A stretch of DNA of 64,000 nucleotides from Blastopirellula sediminis (GCF_020966755.1 NZ_JAJKFT010000010.1:372001-436000), one strand, 5' to 3'; positions 46,459-56,547 are shown, counted from the stretch's first letter. A program made the numbers and translations. The notes: a model not told the origin generated them from the letters alone.

Positions 46459-46827
46459 TTACGCGGCGCTTTTTAGCCACTCTAGTGCGTCTTCGTATTT
46501 CGCCTCGGGGAAGTGTTTCACTTCCGGGTGCAACAGTCGCCCGACGAATCGGGGGAATTCTTCCAATAGCAGGTTGTCGCTAACGACGGCGATGCGGGAA
46601 ATATTCTCCTGATGCGCTTCGATGAAGTGCATGTGGGCGAACGCGGCGTCGAGGTTTTCCCAGCCGGGGAAAGCTTTGGCGTGGATCATCAGGCCATGGA
46701 GTCCGCCGTGCTCGGCGATGTAAGGGTCGATCTCATGGGCCAAGCCCTCGAAATCGGCAACTTCGAGCGGAACCTTTGGTTCCAGAATCATGATCCCATC
46801 CGTGGGGAGAAGTTGATGATCAAGCAT
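46459..46827 (-). CDS. SpoIIAA-like/STAS-type protein
   Basis: A 122-aa cytoplasmic protein of the SpoIIAA-like (STAS/SEC14-related) group: ILEPKVPLEVADFEGLAHEIDPYIAEHGGLHGLMIHAKAFPGWENLDAAFAHMHFI, then RIAVVSDNLLLEEFPRFVGRLLHPEVKHF and AKYEDALEWLKSA. Unlike anti-anti-sigma factors, members of this group lack a known Ser phosphorylation site and their role is unclear. The ATG at 46827 has a strong AGGAGGAAG upstream. Confidence 0.85.
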   Translation of the reverse strand: MLDHQLLPTDGIMILEPKVPLEVADFEGLAHEIDPYIAEHGGLHGLMIHAKAFPGWENLDAAFAHMHFIEAHQENISRIAVVSDNLLLEEFPRFVGRLLHPEVKHFPEAKYEDALEWLKSAA

Positions 46828-46990
46828 GGCTCTTCCTCCTATGTAGGAGCCGTGCGACGGAAACATGCCGCTGCACCATGCTAGACGTCGCAAAGCCGGG
46901 ATGTGGCGTTTTCGTCTAAGTCCTTTTTAGATTCTTCGCCGCTGGAGTCGCCGCGGCAAGCGAGCGATCATCGGTCGCTCGCTTGCGGGC

Positions 46991-47019
46991 GCATTTCCCT
47001 CGCTGGCGCTGCGGGCTAA
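46991..47019. repeat. Repeat family B, single copy
   Basis: GCATTTCCCTCGCTGGCGCT followed by GCGGGCTAA, in the space between the heme-binding protein gene and the SpoIIAA-like gene. Confidence 0.55.
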
Positions 47020-47113
47020 TGTTGGCGCGAAGCAGGTTAGCGGGGCGCACGGCTCATAGAGCCGTGGCGCCCGCTTTTCGCTTCCGCTTTCCCGTTTCGG
47101 CCTTCCGCTTTTC

Positions 47114-50100
47114 TTACTTGCCGCCAATCGGTTCGGCGCGGCCGGTCGATTCGGCTTCGATCACTTCGACCTTCAGCGGCGTCTTGCGAGCGTCGCGGTC
47201 GATTTCCAGGGTGATTCGCTTTTCACCTTGGGGCCAATCGAAGGTCATCTTCTTTTCGATCGGGGTCGGGCTTTGGCCGTCCCACAGCTTCAGGCCGGTC
47301 ACGTCGCCGAAGTCGATCGTGATCTTGCCCGCTTTGGCGACGTTCAGGTTGAAGCGAACGAACGACAAGTGGGGGCTGATGCTATGGGGCTGGATCTGCG
47401 GCAGCTCGTCGAGCGGCAGCGAGCCGTCGACTTTGCTGTAACGCGAGCTCCAGGTCAGGGCCGCGTCGTCTGTCGACGCGGTGTCGCTGCTGGTCCGGTT
47501 CAAACGGCTGTGCCCTTCCTTGGTCCAGTCGAGCGCTTCCCAGCGGCGAACGATCGGAGCCGGGCTGATCGAGTAAGGCCCAACCTTGCCAAGCTGTGCG
47601 AGAAATGCGGCGAGGTCGACGATTTCTTCGGTCGTCAGCTGATCGACGGCGCCGGCCGGCATCAGCGATTGCCCATCACGTTGCTCTTCGATCGCTTCGA
47701 TCGGCACGGCGACTTCCTTGTCTTCGGCGTCACGCAGGAAGAGCTCTTCTGCAGTCCGACGAACCGGAATGCCGCTGACGACGCGACCGTCGTCGAGCAG
47801 CAGAATCAGCGAGTTGTAGTTCTCCTTCAGCTTGGCGCTGGGGCGGAGCAGTGATTCGACCACGTAGTCAGGCTGAGCGCTGGCGCCGAGGCTGATCAGG
47901 TTCGGGCCGACCAGACCGCCGGCCGGGCCAATCGCATGGCACTTGGTGCAGTTCAGTTCCGTGTTGCGGAAGATCAACTCGCCGCGAGCCGGATCGCCGC
48001 CTGGAAGAGCCGCGGTGATCGCGGCCAACTCCTGGTCGGTCCACTGCTTCGCGTCTCCTTGACCGACGCCGCCCGACTTGCCGAGCGCGGCGATCAGGCC
48101 TTGTTCCGGCTGCGGAGAAGTTCGCACGGCGCGAATCGCCATCTTGGCGACGTCGCCGGGGAGTTTGGCTTCGGTCAAAGCGCCCGCCAGGGTCGCTTGA
48201 CCACCTTTTCGCATCAGGTACGGAGCGACGATGCCGGCGACTGCGGCCGGTTTGGCGTCTGCGAGCAGAGCGACGGTTCGCTTGGCCGCTTCGTTCGGCG
48301 CCACGCCGACCAGCGCGGCGGTCGCCGCTTCCCGCAGCTGCATGCTTTCCGACTTGTCGGCCAGCGCGATCAGGTCTCCTCGCGCTTTCAGCTGGGCGAG
48401 GGCATTGAGCGCGGCGGCTTGAATCGCGACCGAGTCGGTCGTCGCCAAAGCGGCAAGTTCGTCGCGCAGATCGGCGACTTGCCAGAGACCGACCGCATTG
48501 GCGGCGGCGATCGCGACGGCGTCATTGTTCGCGTCAAGCAGCTCGCCGACCGAAGTGAGATCGCCGGCCGGTTTCACCTTCCGCTTTTCGAAGGCGGACG
48601 AAAGGGTACTGAGGAGTTCCGCACGACGCGCGGCGTCAGCGTTGGCGGTGTCGTCGAGGACGATGTCGAGCAAGCGACGAAGCTGTTCGGGATTGCCGCG
48701 CTGGGCCGCGAGGTCCAAGGCTTGGCGACGAGCGTCATCCGAAAGTTTCGGTGCGTTCAAAATCGACAGTGCCGGAGCGACCACTTCGCCCGACTCGACC
48801 GCGGCGAAGGCGTAGAGCCATTTCTCCGGCGACTTGTCGAGCGCGACTTCCCCTTTGACCGCCTTCGGCAGCCAGACGGGGGAAAGCTCGTTCAGCGTGC
48901 TCCACAAGGCGAAGTCGAGGAAGCGGTCCATCGGATAGTCGAGGGCGAGCAGCGCCGTTTCGGCGGCGTCGAGGCTGTTCAGCTTCGACAAGGCGCAAAC
49001 CGCTTCCAGGCGAACGCGCGGGTGGGGATCAGTGACGGCGACCTCCAGCGCTTCGAGCGTGTTCGGCAACCGGTCGTCCCATTGCGACAAGACGCGAACG
49101 GCGGCAGCGCGGATGTTGTGATCGTCGCAGACCAGCAACTCCGAGAGGATCGCTTCGTTCGGGATGTTCAGGTTCTGGTAGATCCAGAGGACCTCCAGTT
49201 TCTTTTGCAGGTAAAGCGGATCGTTGCCGTCCAGATTGGCGACCCACGGTTCCAGTTCCGGCAGCACCACTTCGGCGCCACGGGCTTTCAGCGTCAGCTT
49301 GGCCCAAAGACGAACCCATTCTTCCTGGGCGGTCAGCAGCTCGAACAGTTCGGGCTCCGTCGCGCCAACGATCTCTTGTCGCTGCAGCGGCGTCATATCT
49401 TTGCGGGTGACGCGCCAGATGCGGCCGTGCGTTTGGTCACGACGTTCGTCGCGGAAGTCGACTTCGCCGTGCTGGATGATCGGGTTGTACCAGTCGGCGA
49501 TGTAGATGGCGCCGTCGGGGCCCATTTTGACGTCGACCGGGCGAAACGCGACGTGCGACGTCTTGATCAGCTCTTCTCCCTGGCGGCTCGAGTAACCAGA
49601 GCCTTCTTCATCCAGGATGAAGCGGCAGACGCGGTGAGCGCGGAAGTCGTTCGTGATGCAATTCCCTTGCCAATCTTGCGGCAAGGCGCCGCCGCTGAGG
49701 ATCTCGAGCCCGCAATGCTTCGGCGAACCGGGGTTCAAACCATTCACCAGACGGCGAGCGTTGGGAGACGAAACGAAGACCGAGTCGGGGAAGACGTAAT
49801 TGATCCCTTCCATGTAGGCACCGTCGGTGGCGAAGTTGGCGCCGTACCGGTTGAAGTGATGCCCCCACGTATTGACGAATCCCTTGCAGAGGACGTCGAG
49901 CTCCATCGTCTCGGGACGGAACCGCCAGATGCCGCCGCCGTCGAGGCGACGAACGCCGTACGGGGTTTCGACATGGCTATGGATGTAGATCGATTGGTTG
50001 AAGTACATGTTGCCGTCATGGCCCCACCGGAGCGTATGCAGGATGTGGTGGGTGTCTTCGGTACCAAAGCCGGAAAGAACGACGCGGGTTTGATCGGCTT

Positions 50101-50530
50101 TGCCGTCCCCGTTGGTGTCGCGCATGTGGAGCAGTTCGGTGCTGTTGGCGACGTAAACGCCGCCGTCGCCGGGGAGCACGCCGGTCGGGATCAAGAGACC
50201 GTCGGCGAAGACCTGGCTCGTCTCGGCGACGCCATCTTTGTCTTTGTCGATCAGGACGACGATCTTGTCGTCGGCCTTTTGGCCCGGTTCGATCTGCGGA
50301 TAGACGCTGCTGGAAGCGACCCAAAGGCGTCCTTCCGCGTCGAAGTTCATTTGAATCGGCTTGGCGATCGCCGGATCCGAAGCGTAGAGGTTCACCTCAA
50401 AGCCGTCGGCGATCAGGAAGGTTTCGAGTTCTTTGGCCGGATCAGGATCCGGGATATCTTTCAGGTCGCGCTGAGCGAAAGCGTTAGCGGTCAGGACGAG
50501 CCCGATCAGGCAAGAGGCGATACGTTTCAT
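47114..50530 (-). CDS. PVC-type heme-binding HEAT-repeat protein
   Basis: A 1138-aa secreted protein with signal peptide (MKRIASCLIGLVLTANAFA). Order: an N-terminal membrane-bound-dehydrogenase-like propeller (GFEVNLYASDPAIAKPIQMNFDAEGRLWVASSSVYPQ; GPDGAIYIADWYNPIIQHGE), a long HEAT-like helical region (about residues 400-840), and a C-terminal cytochrome c module with CTKCHAIGPAGGLVGPNL. The family is typical of planctomycetes and verrucomicrobia; activity unknown, probably periplasmic sugar or alcohol oxidation (inference). The SGNH gene 65 bp upstream on the same strand is its operon partner. Confidence 0.93.
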   Translation of the reverse strand: MKRIASCLIGLVLTANAFAQRDLKDIPDPDPAKELETFLIADGFEVNLYASDPAIAKPIQMNFDAEGRLWVASSSVYPQIEPGQKADDKIVVLIDKDKDGVAETSQVFADGLLIPTGVLPGDGGVYVANSTELLHMRDTNGDGKADQTRVVLSGFGTEDTHHILHTLRWGHDGNMYFNQSIYIHSHVETPYGVRRLDGGGIWRFRPETMELDVLCKGFVNTWGHHFNRYGANFATDGAYMEGINYVFPDSVFVSSPNARRLVNGLNPGSPKHCGLEILSGGALPQDWQGNCITNDFRAHRVCRFILDEEGSGYSSRQGEELIKTSHVAFRPVDVKMGPDGAIYIADWYNPIIQHGEVDFRDERRDQTHGRIWRVTRKDMTPLQRQEIVGATEPELFELLTAQEEWVRLWAKLTLKARGAEVVLPELEPWVANLDGNDPLYLQKKLEVLWIYQNLNIPNEAILSELLVCDDHNIRAAAVRVLSQWDDRLPNTLEALEVAVTDPHPRVRLEAVCALSKLNSLDAAETALLALDYPMDRFLDFALWSTLNELSPVWLPKAVKGEVALDKSPEKWLYAFAAVESGEVVAPALSILNAPKLSDDARRQALDLAAQRGNPEQLRRLLDIVLDDTANADAARRAELLSTLSSAFEKRKVKPAGDLTSVGELLDANNDAVAIAAANAVGLWQVADLRDELAALATTDSVAIQAAALNALAQLKARGDLIALADKSESMQLREAATAALVGVAPNEAAKRTVALLADAKPAAVAGIVAPYLMRKGGQATLAGALTEAKLPGDVAKMAIRAVRTSPQPEQGLIAALGKSGGVGQGDAKQWTDQELAAITAALPGGDPARGELIFRNTELNCTKCHAIGPAGGLVGPNLISLGASAQPDYVVESLLRPSAKLKENYNSLILLLDDGRVVSGIPVRRTAEELFLRDAEDKEVAVPIEAIEEQRDGQSLMPAGAVDQLTTEEIVDLAAFLAQLGKVGPYSISPAPIVRRWEALDWTKEGHSRLNRTSSDTASTDDAALTWSSRYSKVDGSLPLDELPQIQPHSISPHLSFVRFNLNVAKAGKITIDFGDVTGLKLWDGQSPTPIEKKMTFDWPQGEKRITLEIDRDARKTPLKVEVIEAESTGRAEPIGGK

Positions 50531-50595
50531 AGGATTAGCGTCTCGAATCGACGTTGGGTTGTGTGGCGTAAGACGGGGCAGGGGAGAGGGCGCGG

Positions 50596-51792
50596 TTACT
50601 GGGCCGGCGCGAGCGTGATCGTCAACTCGAGCGGTTGGCGCAGCTTGGCGATGGTTTCCTCTTTCACGGCGATCAGCGGATCGAACTGCGGGATTTCGAC
50701 CGCGTTGTTTCCTTGCTCGTGCTTACGGAAGAGGAAGAGGTAGGTTTCGTTCTGCGGGCGATAACGGTGGAAGAAGAGCTCGTTCTTGCCGACGATTTCT
50801 CTGCGCAGCATCTCCGCGGCGTCGGCCAGTTTCGGCACGTTGACGCCGATGCCGGTCTTCCACTGCGCGGCGGCGGCAGTGCCGAGCTTTTGCTCGTCGA
50901 CGATCAGGTCGAGCGTTCCTTCCAGCGGCGCGGTCGAGCGGACGATCATGTCGGGAGCGACGTCCTGCACTTCGTCGTCATAGCTGACCGAGTGAGTCGG
51001 CAGCGAGACGGCGGCGTTCAGCGGTACGGCAGTCGTCAACGTCGGCTTGTCGAGCGTAACGACCGGGGTCGGCTTGCCGAGCGCCTTGGTAATGACGCGG
51101 GCCGCTTCCCAATAACCATATTCGGTCAGATGGACGCCGTTGCTGGTCAGGGTCGCTTTCCCTTTGACGCCGGGCTCAAACTTTTCTCCCAGGCCGGCAA
51201 AGAGATCGACGAACGCAAATTGACGTTCGTAGGCGAGATCGCGAATCGCGGCGGTGTACTTGGCGAGGTCGGTGTTGTGCTTCGTTGGATCGGGAAGCGG
51301 TCGTCCCAAGTCTTCCAGCGGCGGCGGCGCGAGAAGCATGATCTTCTTGGTGTGCTTGCTGACCGCATCAAGCAAGCGCGCGTAACCGGTGCGAAAGTCA
51401 TCCAGCCCAGCGTCGCCAGCGAACGCGGCGTTCGACCCATAACAGATGATTACGGCGGTCGGCTTGGTCAGGTCAAGCGACGCATTGAGATGATTCCAAC
51501 CTTCGTCGACGTTGCCAAAGCGAGCTCGCGAACGACCGTAGACGTTGTCGCCGCTCCAGCCAAGGTTGCGGAAGGTGATGTTGCGGTCGGGGTAAGCGGC
51601 GGTCAGCGCGGTTTCGATATAACCGTCACGCTGTTCTCGTTCGATGAACGTGTTGCCGAGAAAGACGACCCGTTCGCCGTCGACGAGTCCGTCTTTCCAG
51701 CTTTCGGGAAGTTCAGCCAGCGCGCTGTTGGCGGCAAATAGCGTTACGACAGCCCAGGCCATTGCCCAGGCGAAAGGGCGAGAAGAAGTCAC
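50596..51792 (-). CDS. Secreted SGNH/GDSL hydrolase-like protein
   Basis: A 398-aa protein with signal peptide (FAWAMAWAVVTLFAANSALA). SGNH-like motifs: VVFLGNTFIE (block I, where the nucleophile Ser is replaced by Asn or Thr), NLGWSGDNVYGRSR, CYGSNAAFAG (block III like) and TSNGVHLTEYGYWEAA with the His. The block I change means it may be non-catalytic. GTG at 51792 is the proposed start, with AAGGA nine bases upstream; the frame continues to 51852. It is the first gene of the operon with the heme-binding HEAT protein. Confidence 0.82.
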   Translation of the reverse strand: MTSSRPFAWAMAWAVVTLFAANSALAELPESWKDGLVDGERVVFLGNTFIEREQRDGYIETALTAAYPDRNITFRNLGWSGDNVYGRSRARFGNVDEGWNHLNASLDLTKPTAVIICYGSNAAFAGDAGLDDFRTGYARLLDAVSKHTKKIMLLAPPPLEDLGRPLPDPTKHNTDLAKYTAAIRDLAYERQFAFVDLFAGLGEKFEPGVKGKATLTSNGVHLTEYGYWEAARVITKALGKPTPVVTLDKPTLTTAVPLNAAVSLPTHSVSYDDEVQDVAPDMIVRSTAPLEGTLDLIVDEQKLGTAAAAQWKTGIGVNVPKLADAAEMLRREIVGKNELFFHRYRPQNETYLFLFRKHEQGNNAVEIPQFDPLIAVKEETIAKLRQPLELTITLAPAQ

Positions 51793-51995
51793 GGAGGGAT
51801 CCTTGGTGTTCTCTGGATGGGGGGACGAGCGGATTGCGGAACAATTTCTCAATTTTTCAGTTTACCTTCCCCCAACCGGCTTTGCCACGCTCCCGCGTGC
51901 GAACATCCGGGGCGGTTGCCGCGTCTGGCGGGGAAAGGTAGGTTATCGGTTTCCCCTTTCCAGACCATTTACCTCTGTACTACTGCAAATAAACG

Positions 51996-53228
51996 ATGAG
52001 CGATCCGTATTTTCAGCAGCTGTTCGCCGACCGCATCGGCGGCGCCAACTATGGCAAAGGGACCGAGATTTACAAGTTTGAGAAGATCAAGCGGGCCAAG
52101 CGCAAAGCCCTGGCCGATCATCCCGAACGGAAGCTCATCGACTTCGGCATCGGCGAAAATGACGAAATGGCGCCGGCCTCGGTTCGCCAGGTGATGGCCG
52201 ACGAAATCAACAAGACCGAAAACCGGGGCTACGCCGACAACGGCATCGCCACGTTCAAGGAAGCGGTCGCCCGGTTCATGCAGCGAATGTTCGGCGTCAC
52301 GCTCGACCCGACCACCGAAATCAACCACTGCATCGGTTCGAAGACGGCGCTGGCGATGATGCCGGCTTGCTTCATCAACCCGGGCGACGTCACGTTGATG
52401 ACGGTCCCCGGCTATCCGGTCGCCGGTACGCATACGCGTTACTACGGCGGCGAAGTCTTCCGTCTGCCGCTCTTGGCCGAGAACAACTTCTTCCCCGACT
52501 TTGACGCGATCCCGGCCGACATCCTGCGTCGCACCAAGTTGCTGGTGATCAACTATCCGAACAGCCCGACCGGCAAAGTGGCGACCAAAGAGTTCTACGC
52601 CCAGGTGGTCGAGTTCGCGAAGAAGAACAACATCGTCGTGATCCAAGACGCCGCGCACACCGTGCTGACCTACGAAGGGGAGCCGCTTAGCTTCCTGTCG
52701 GTCCCGGGGGCGAAGGACGTCGGCGTCGAGATCCACTCGCTGTCGAAGGGTTTCGACATGATCGGCTGGCGGATCGGTTGGGTCTGCGGCAATCCTTTGC
52801 TGGTCCAAGCCTTCTCCGACGTCAAAGATAATTGCGACTCGGGCCAGTTCATCGCGATTCAAAAGGCGGCCGCCGCGGCGCTCGACGACGAGTCGATCCC
52901 GGGCCGCACCAAGGCGAAGTATCAGCGCCGTCTGACCAAGCTGGTCGACATGCTGAAACGCTGCGGTTTTGAATGCGAAATGCCGGGCGGCACTTACTTC
53001 CTGTACGCGAAGAGCCCGAAAGGCATCGTCGGCGGTCCGTCGTTCGACTCGGGCGAAGCGGCGTCGCAGTACTTGATCACCGAGCATTCGATCTGCACCG
53101 TGCCGTGGGATGACGCCGGAGCGTTCCTCCGCTTCTCGGTCACCTACGTCGCCGCCGACGAAGCGGCCGAAGATGCCCTGATGGCCGAGACCGAATCGCG
53201 CCTGAAAGAGATTCAGTTGCGGTTCTAA
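51996..53228 (+). CDS. dapL: LL-diaminopimelate aminotransferase
   Basis: A 410-aa PLP enzyme that converts tetrahydrodipicolinate directly to LL-diaminopimelate in lysine and peptidoglycan precursor synthesis. Features: N-terminal FADRIGGANYGKGTEIYKFEKIKRAK, DFGIGENDE, YPNSPTGKV, and the PLP-binding Lys251 in HSLSKGFDMIGWRIGW. This one-step route is the usual one in planctomycetes and chlamydiae. The ATG at 51996 begins the conserved N terminus; a terminator follows. Confidence 0.95.
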   Translation: MSDPYFQQLFADRIGGANYGKGTEIYKFEKIKRAKRKALADHPERKLIDFGIGENDEMAPASVRQVMADEINKTENRGYADNGIATFKEAVARFMQRMFGVTLDPTTEINHCIGSKTALAMMPACFINPGDVTLMTVPGYPVAGTHTRYYGGEVFRLPLLAENNFFPDFDAIPADILRRTKLLVINYPNSPTGKVATKEFYAQVVEFAKKNNIVVIQDAAHTVLTYEGEPLSFLSVPGAKDVGVEIHSLSKGFDMIGWRIGWVCGNPLLVQAFSDVKDNCDSGQFIAIQKAAAAALDDESIPGRTKAKYQRRLTKLVDMLKRCGFECEMPGGTYFLYAKSPKGIVGGPSFDSGEAASQYLITEHSICTVPWDDAGAFLRFSVTYVAADEAAEDALMAETESRLKEIQLRF

Positions 53229-53253
53229 GCGAGTGCGACAATCAGAAAAACGA

Positions 53254-53288
53254 AGAGCGGCCGAAACTCAATCGGCCGCTCTTTTTTT
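53254..53288 (+). terminator. Terminator of dapL
   Basis: AAGAGCGGCCG and CGGCCGCTCTT pair around an AAACTCAAT loop, then a T run. Confidence 0.85.
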
Positions 53289-53307
53289 GCGTGTATCTAC
53301 TGATCCT

Positions 53308-53415
53308 TGGCGCCATGCTCTCACGGCGTCTTCGCCGAGTGAGCATGTTTTCAATGCGTTTTGCCAGGGCGAAGACATGCTCATCCCGCGAAGACGCGGC
53401 AAGAGCATGGCACCA
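53308..53415. repeat. Repeat family C, inverted pair
   Basis: The arm at 53308-53352 (GGCGCCATGCTCTCACGGCG ...) is an imperfect reverse complement of the arm at 53371-53415. A single related arm occurs at 38067-38112. The pair sits between the dapL terminator and the GH32 gene. Confidence 0.65.
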
Positions 53416-53519
53416 ATAGTAGTGTTGGAATCTGTCGTTCTTCGCCGGTCGCCGTGTTACAGTAGTAGGTTCTGGCGATACGCCCCTTCGCTACCGCTCC
53501 TCGAACACCTGAGAACCTC

Positions 53520-55688
53520 ATGCGCCTCCTCGCCCGCTTGCTCGCGCTCGCTCTGCTCTTGAACTTCTCCGCATTGGCGCTGGCCGCCGATAGCCAGGCC
53601 GATCTGCGGATCGCCGACTTTGAACAAGAGACATATGGCGAGTGGAAGACGACCGGAACCGCGTTCGGCGACGGACCGGCTGTCGGCACCTTGCCAGGGC
53701 AGATGGCGGTCTCCGGCTTTGAGGGAAAGCGGCTCGTCAATTCGTTCAAGGGTGGCGACGCTCCGACCGGGACGTTGACTTCGCCGCCGTTTACGATCGA
53801 GCGCGACTATCTGAAATTCCTGATCGGGGGCGGGGGCTACGCCGATCAAACCTGCATGAAGCTGTTGGTCGATGGCCAAGAAGTTCGCGCGGCAGTTGGT
53901 CCCAACACGCAGCCAGGCGGCAGCGAGTCGCTGGCGCCTTCGTCTTGGGACGTGAAAGAGTTGCGGGGCAAGACCGCGACGATCGCGATCATCGACAACG
54001 CGAGCGGCGGCTGGGGGCATATCAATGTCGACCAGATCGTGCAGTCGAACAAAGACGTCGACGTTCGCCCGCGCAGCCGCGAGTTTACGTTTAACCAACC
54101 TTACTTGTTGTTGCCGATCAAAAACGGCGCGCCCAAGGTCAACGTCGAATTAACCGTCGCCGGCACGCCGGTTCGACGATACTCGACTGAGTTGGCGGTC
54201 GATCCGAACGACGTCGACTGGTACGCCTACTTCACCATCGATCGCTATCGTGGGCAAGAGGCGACGATCGCCGCGTCTCGCGCCAGCGAAGAAGCGTTTG
54301 CTTTGATTCGCCAGGCCGATCGCGTTCCGGCCGGAATCAATCCGTACGAAGAAAAACTTCGCCCGCAGTTTCACTTTTCGCAGTTGGTCGGCTGGATCAA
54401 CGATCCGAACGGGATGGTCTATCTCGACGGCGAGTGGCATCTTTACTTTCAGCACAATCCGGTCGGCGTGCAGTGGGGAAACATGACCTGGGGTCATGCG
54501 GTCAGTCGGGACCTGGTCCATTGGAACCAGCTGCCGAGCGTTCTCTTCCCCGGCACGATGGCCAAGGGCGCCTGCTTCTCAGGCGGCGCGGTCGTCGATC
54601 GCAACAACACCGCCGGCTTCAAGACCGGCGACAAGGATGTGCTGGTCGCGTTTCTCACCGATACCGGCGCCGGCGAGTCGATCGCCTATAGCAATGACCA
54701 GGGAAGAACCTTCACCTGGTACGAAGGGAACCCGGTCGTCAAACACAAGGGGCGCGATCCGAAGGTGATCTGGTACGCCTACGACGAGCAGGACAAGCCG
54801 ATCGACGACACGGCCAAGCAGCGTGGCGGCCACTGGGTGATGGTTGTATACGACGAATCGGAACAGCTGGGACAGAACACCGCGTTTTATACGTCGAACG
54901 ATTTGAAAGCGTGGACGCTGCGCAGCCACCTGTCAGGTTACTATGAATGCCCCGAATTGTTCGAGTTGCCGGTCGAAGGATCGGCCGATGAGTCGCGGTG
55001 GGTCACCTTCGCCGCGGACGGCAAATATTCCCTCGGCGCCTTTGACGGCCAAACGTTCACGCCGGCGCACGAAGGGAAGCGTCAACTCTTTTACGGCAAG
55101 TTCTACGCAGCGCAAACGTTCGACAACGCGCCCCACGGACGTCGCGTCCTGATCGGCTGGATGCGGATGGAAATGCCGGGGATGCCGTTTAATCAGGCGT
55201 TCACCTTTCCGCATGAGCTGACGCTGCGCGAAACTCCGGAGGGAGTGCGGATGTTCTCGGCGCCGGTGGCCGAGATCGAGAAGCTGTACAAGAAGGAAAT
55301 TCGCATCGCCGACAAAGAACTGGCTGCGAATGAGGAGATTGCGGCGATCGTGCATGATGGAGAACTGCTCGATATCGAAGCGACGATCGATCTGGGAGAA
55401 GCCAAGGCGATTCGCCTGGAGGTTGGTGGCGAGAAGATCGTTTACGACGTCGCCAAACAAACATGGCAAGGCGTTCCGGCCAAGGCGAAGGATGGCCGTG
55501 TCAACGTTCGCGTGTTGCTTGATCGCTCGCAACTAGAGATCTGGGGAAACGACGGCGCGGTATCGATTAGTGAAGGACGCACCAAGCCGGGCGCGAATTC
55601 AGCGATTACGATCGTCGCCCTCGATGGAGCGGCAAAACTGGTCGATTTGAAAATCCGCGAACTATCGCGGGGCTGGTTCGGCCAATAG
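53520..55688 (+). CDS. Secreted GH32 fructan hydrolase
   Basis: A 722-aa protein with signal peptide (ARLLALALLLNFSALALA). Residues about 30-175 form a beta-sandwich domain (ADFEQETYGEWKTTGTAFGD ... GYADQTCMKLLVDG), then a GH32 five-bladed propeller with WINDPNG (nucleophile Asp295), RDPK (Asp413) and ECPEL (acid/base Glu476), and the C-terminal GH32 sandwich. By family it hydrolyses beta-fructosides such as levan, inulin or sucrose outside the cytoplasm. The ATG at 53520 starts the signal peptide. No transporter is adjacent. Confidence 0.93.
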   Translation: MRLLARLLALALLLNFSALALAADSQADLRIADFEQETYGEWKTTGTAFGDGPAVGTLPGQMAVSGFEGKRLVNSFKGGDAPTGTLTSPPFTIERDYLKFLIGGGGYADQTCMKLLVDGQEVRAAVGPNTQPGGSESLAPSSWDVKELRGKTATIAIIDNASGGWGHINVDQIVQSNKDVDVRPRSREFTFNQPYLLLPIKNGAPKVNVELTVAGTPVRRYSTELAVDPNDVDWYAYFTIDRYRGQEATIAASRASEEAFALIRQADRVPAGINPYEEKLRPQFHFSQLVGWINDPNGMVYLDGEWHLYFQHNPVGVQWGNMTWGHAVSRDLVHWNQLPSVLFPGTMAKGACFSGGAVVDRNNTAGFKTGDKDVLVAFLTDTGAGESIAYSNDQGRTFTWYEGNPVVKHKGRDPKVIWYAYDEQDKPIDDTAKQRGGHWVMVVYDESEQLGQNTAFYTSNDLKAWTLRSHLSGYYECPELFELPVEGSADESRWVTFAADGKYSLGAFDGQTFTPAHEGKRQLFYGKFYAAQTFDNAPHGRRVLIGWMRMEMPGMPFNQAFTFPHELTLRETPEGVRMFSAPVAEIEKLYKKEIRIADKELAANEEIAAIVHDGELLDIEATIDLGEAKAIRLEVGGEKIVYDVAKQTWQGVPAKAKDGRVNVRVLLDRSQLEIWGNDGAVSISEGRTKPGANSAITIVALDGAAKLVDLKIRELSRGWFGQ

Positions 55689-55866
55689 CCGTTTATTCCA
55701 TCCCAAACACCGGTTGCGGACGCTTCGCAAAGCTCAACCCTTACAACCGGCGCCGGCGGCGTGCCCTTTTTGTCCTGCGAAACCATCTACGCGAAACCGC
55801 AAGCTACAGTCGCGATAGGTCGGCCTTGGTCTGGGCCAACCATCCCCTGTTGTGAAGGCGTTCGTT

Positions 55867-56529
55867 ATGGATCGTTGGAATCGTCTGATTACGTCGGTGG
55901 CGTTTTGCCTGGTTCTTGCCGCTCCGGTTTGGGCGGAAGAAGAAAACGAAATCTACGGCTTCCCCGCGGCGAGCAAAGAGTGGGACGTGTTCACGCTCAA
56001 CTATCCGGCCGGTCGTTGGACAATCGAGACGCTGGAGAAAGCCGAAAACCGGCGGATCTTCAAGTTGACCTCGACGGTCAATCAGAGCATCAGCTTGACC
56101 GTCATCTTCTCGCGCGGGCTGCCGACCACCGACCCCTTCTATGAAAACAATCCGAACATGACCAACGTCGCGGTCCTGTTGCCGATCGCCCAAAAGATGG
56201 CGGCCGGAGACGACTCGAAGATCCTCTTTTCGACCGGCACCGCCAACTTGCCCGCCTATAGCGACACCACCTCGCGGGTGGCGATCCTGATGGAGGAAGA
56301 GAACGTCGTCAACATGGAAGCGTGCCACTTCCTGCTGCCGGAAGAAGATGATCAATCGAAACTGGCGATCGCCATCGTCACCACGGCTTCGCAGCGCGGT
56401 AAAGTCGACGATTCGCCCGAGTCTCCGAAGCTGGTCCAGGAAGCGTATGCGATTGTCCAAGGAATCGAGTACCCGGGACTGGATGACGAAGAAGAAGACG
56501 ACGATGAGGACGAAGACGACGATCAATAG
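55867..56529 (+). CDS. Secreted hypothetical protein with acidic tail
   Basis: About 220 aa, with a signal peptide (RLITSVAFCLVLAAPVWA), a compact domain (YGFPAASKEWDVFTLNYPAGRWTIETLEKAENRRIFKLTS ... KLVQEAYAIVQGIEYPG) and an Asp/Glu-only C-terminal tail of about 18 residues, which may bind calcium or other cations. The ATG at 55867 is preferred to the GTG at 55852. No family recognised. A terminator follows. Confidence 0.75.
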   Translation: MDRWNRLITSVAFCLVLAAPVWAEEENEIYGFPAASKEWDVFTLNYPAGRWTIETLEKAENRRIFKLTSTVNQSISLTVIFSRGLPTTDPFYENNPNMTNVAVLLPIAQKMAAGDDSKILFSTGTANLPAYSDTTSRVAILMEEENVVNMEACHFLLPEEDDQSKLAIAIVTTASQRGKVDDSPESPKLVQEAYAIVQGIEYPGLDDEEEDDDEDEDDDQ

Positions 56530-56547
56530 TCGCCCAGGGAATCACGA

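Noticed and set aside
47936-50743. Long plus-strand frame (935 codons) opposite the heme-binding HEAT gene
   Set aside because: Same reason: no domain, mirror frame of a well-supported gene.
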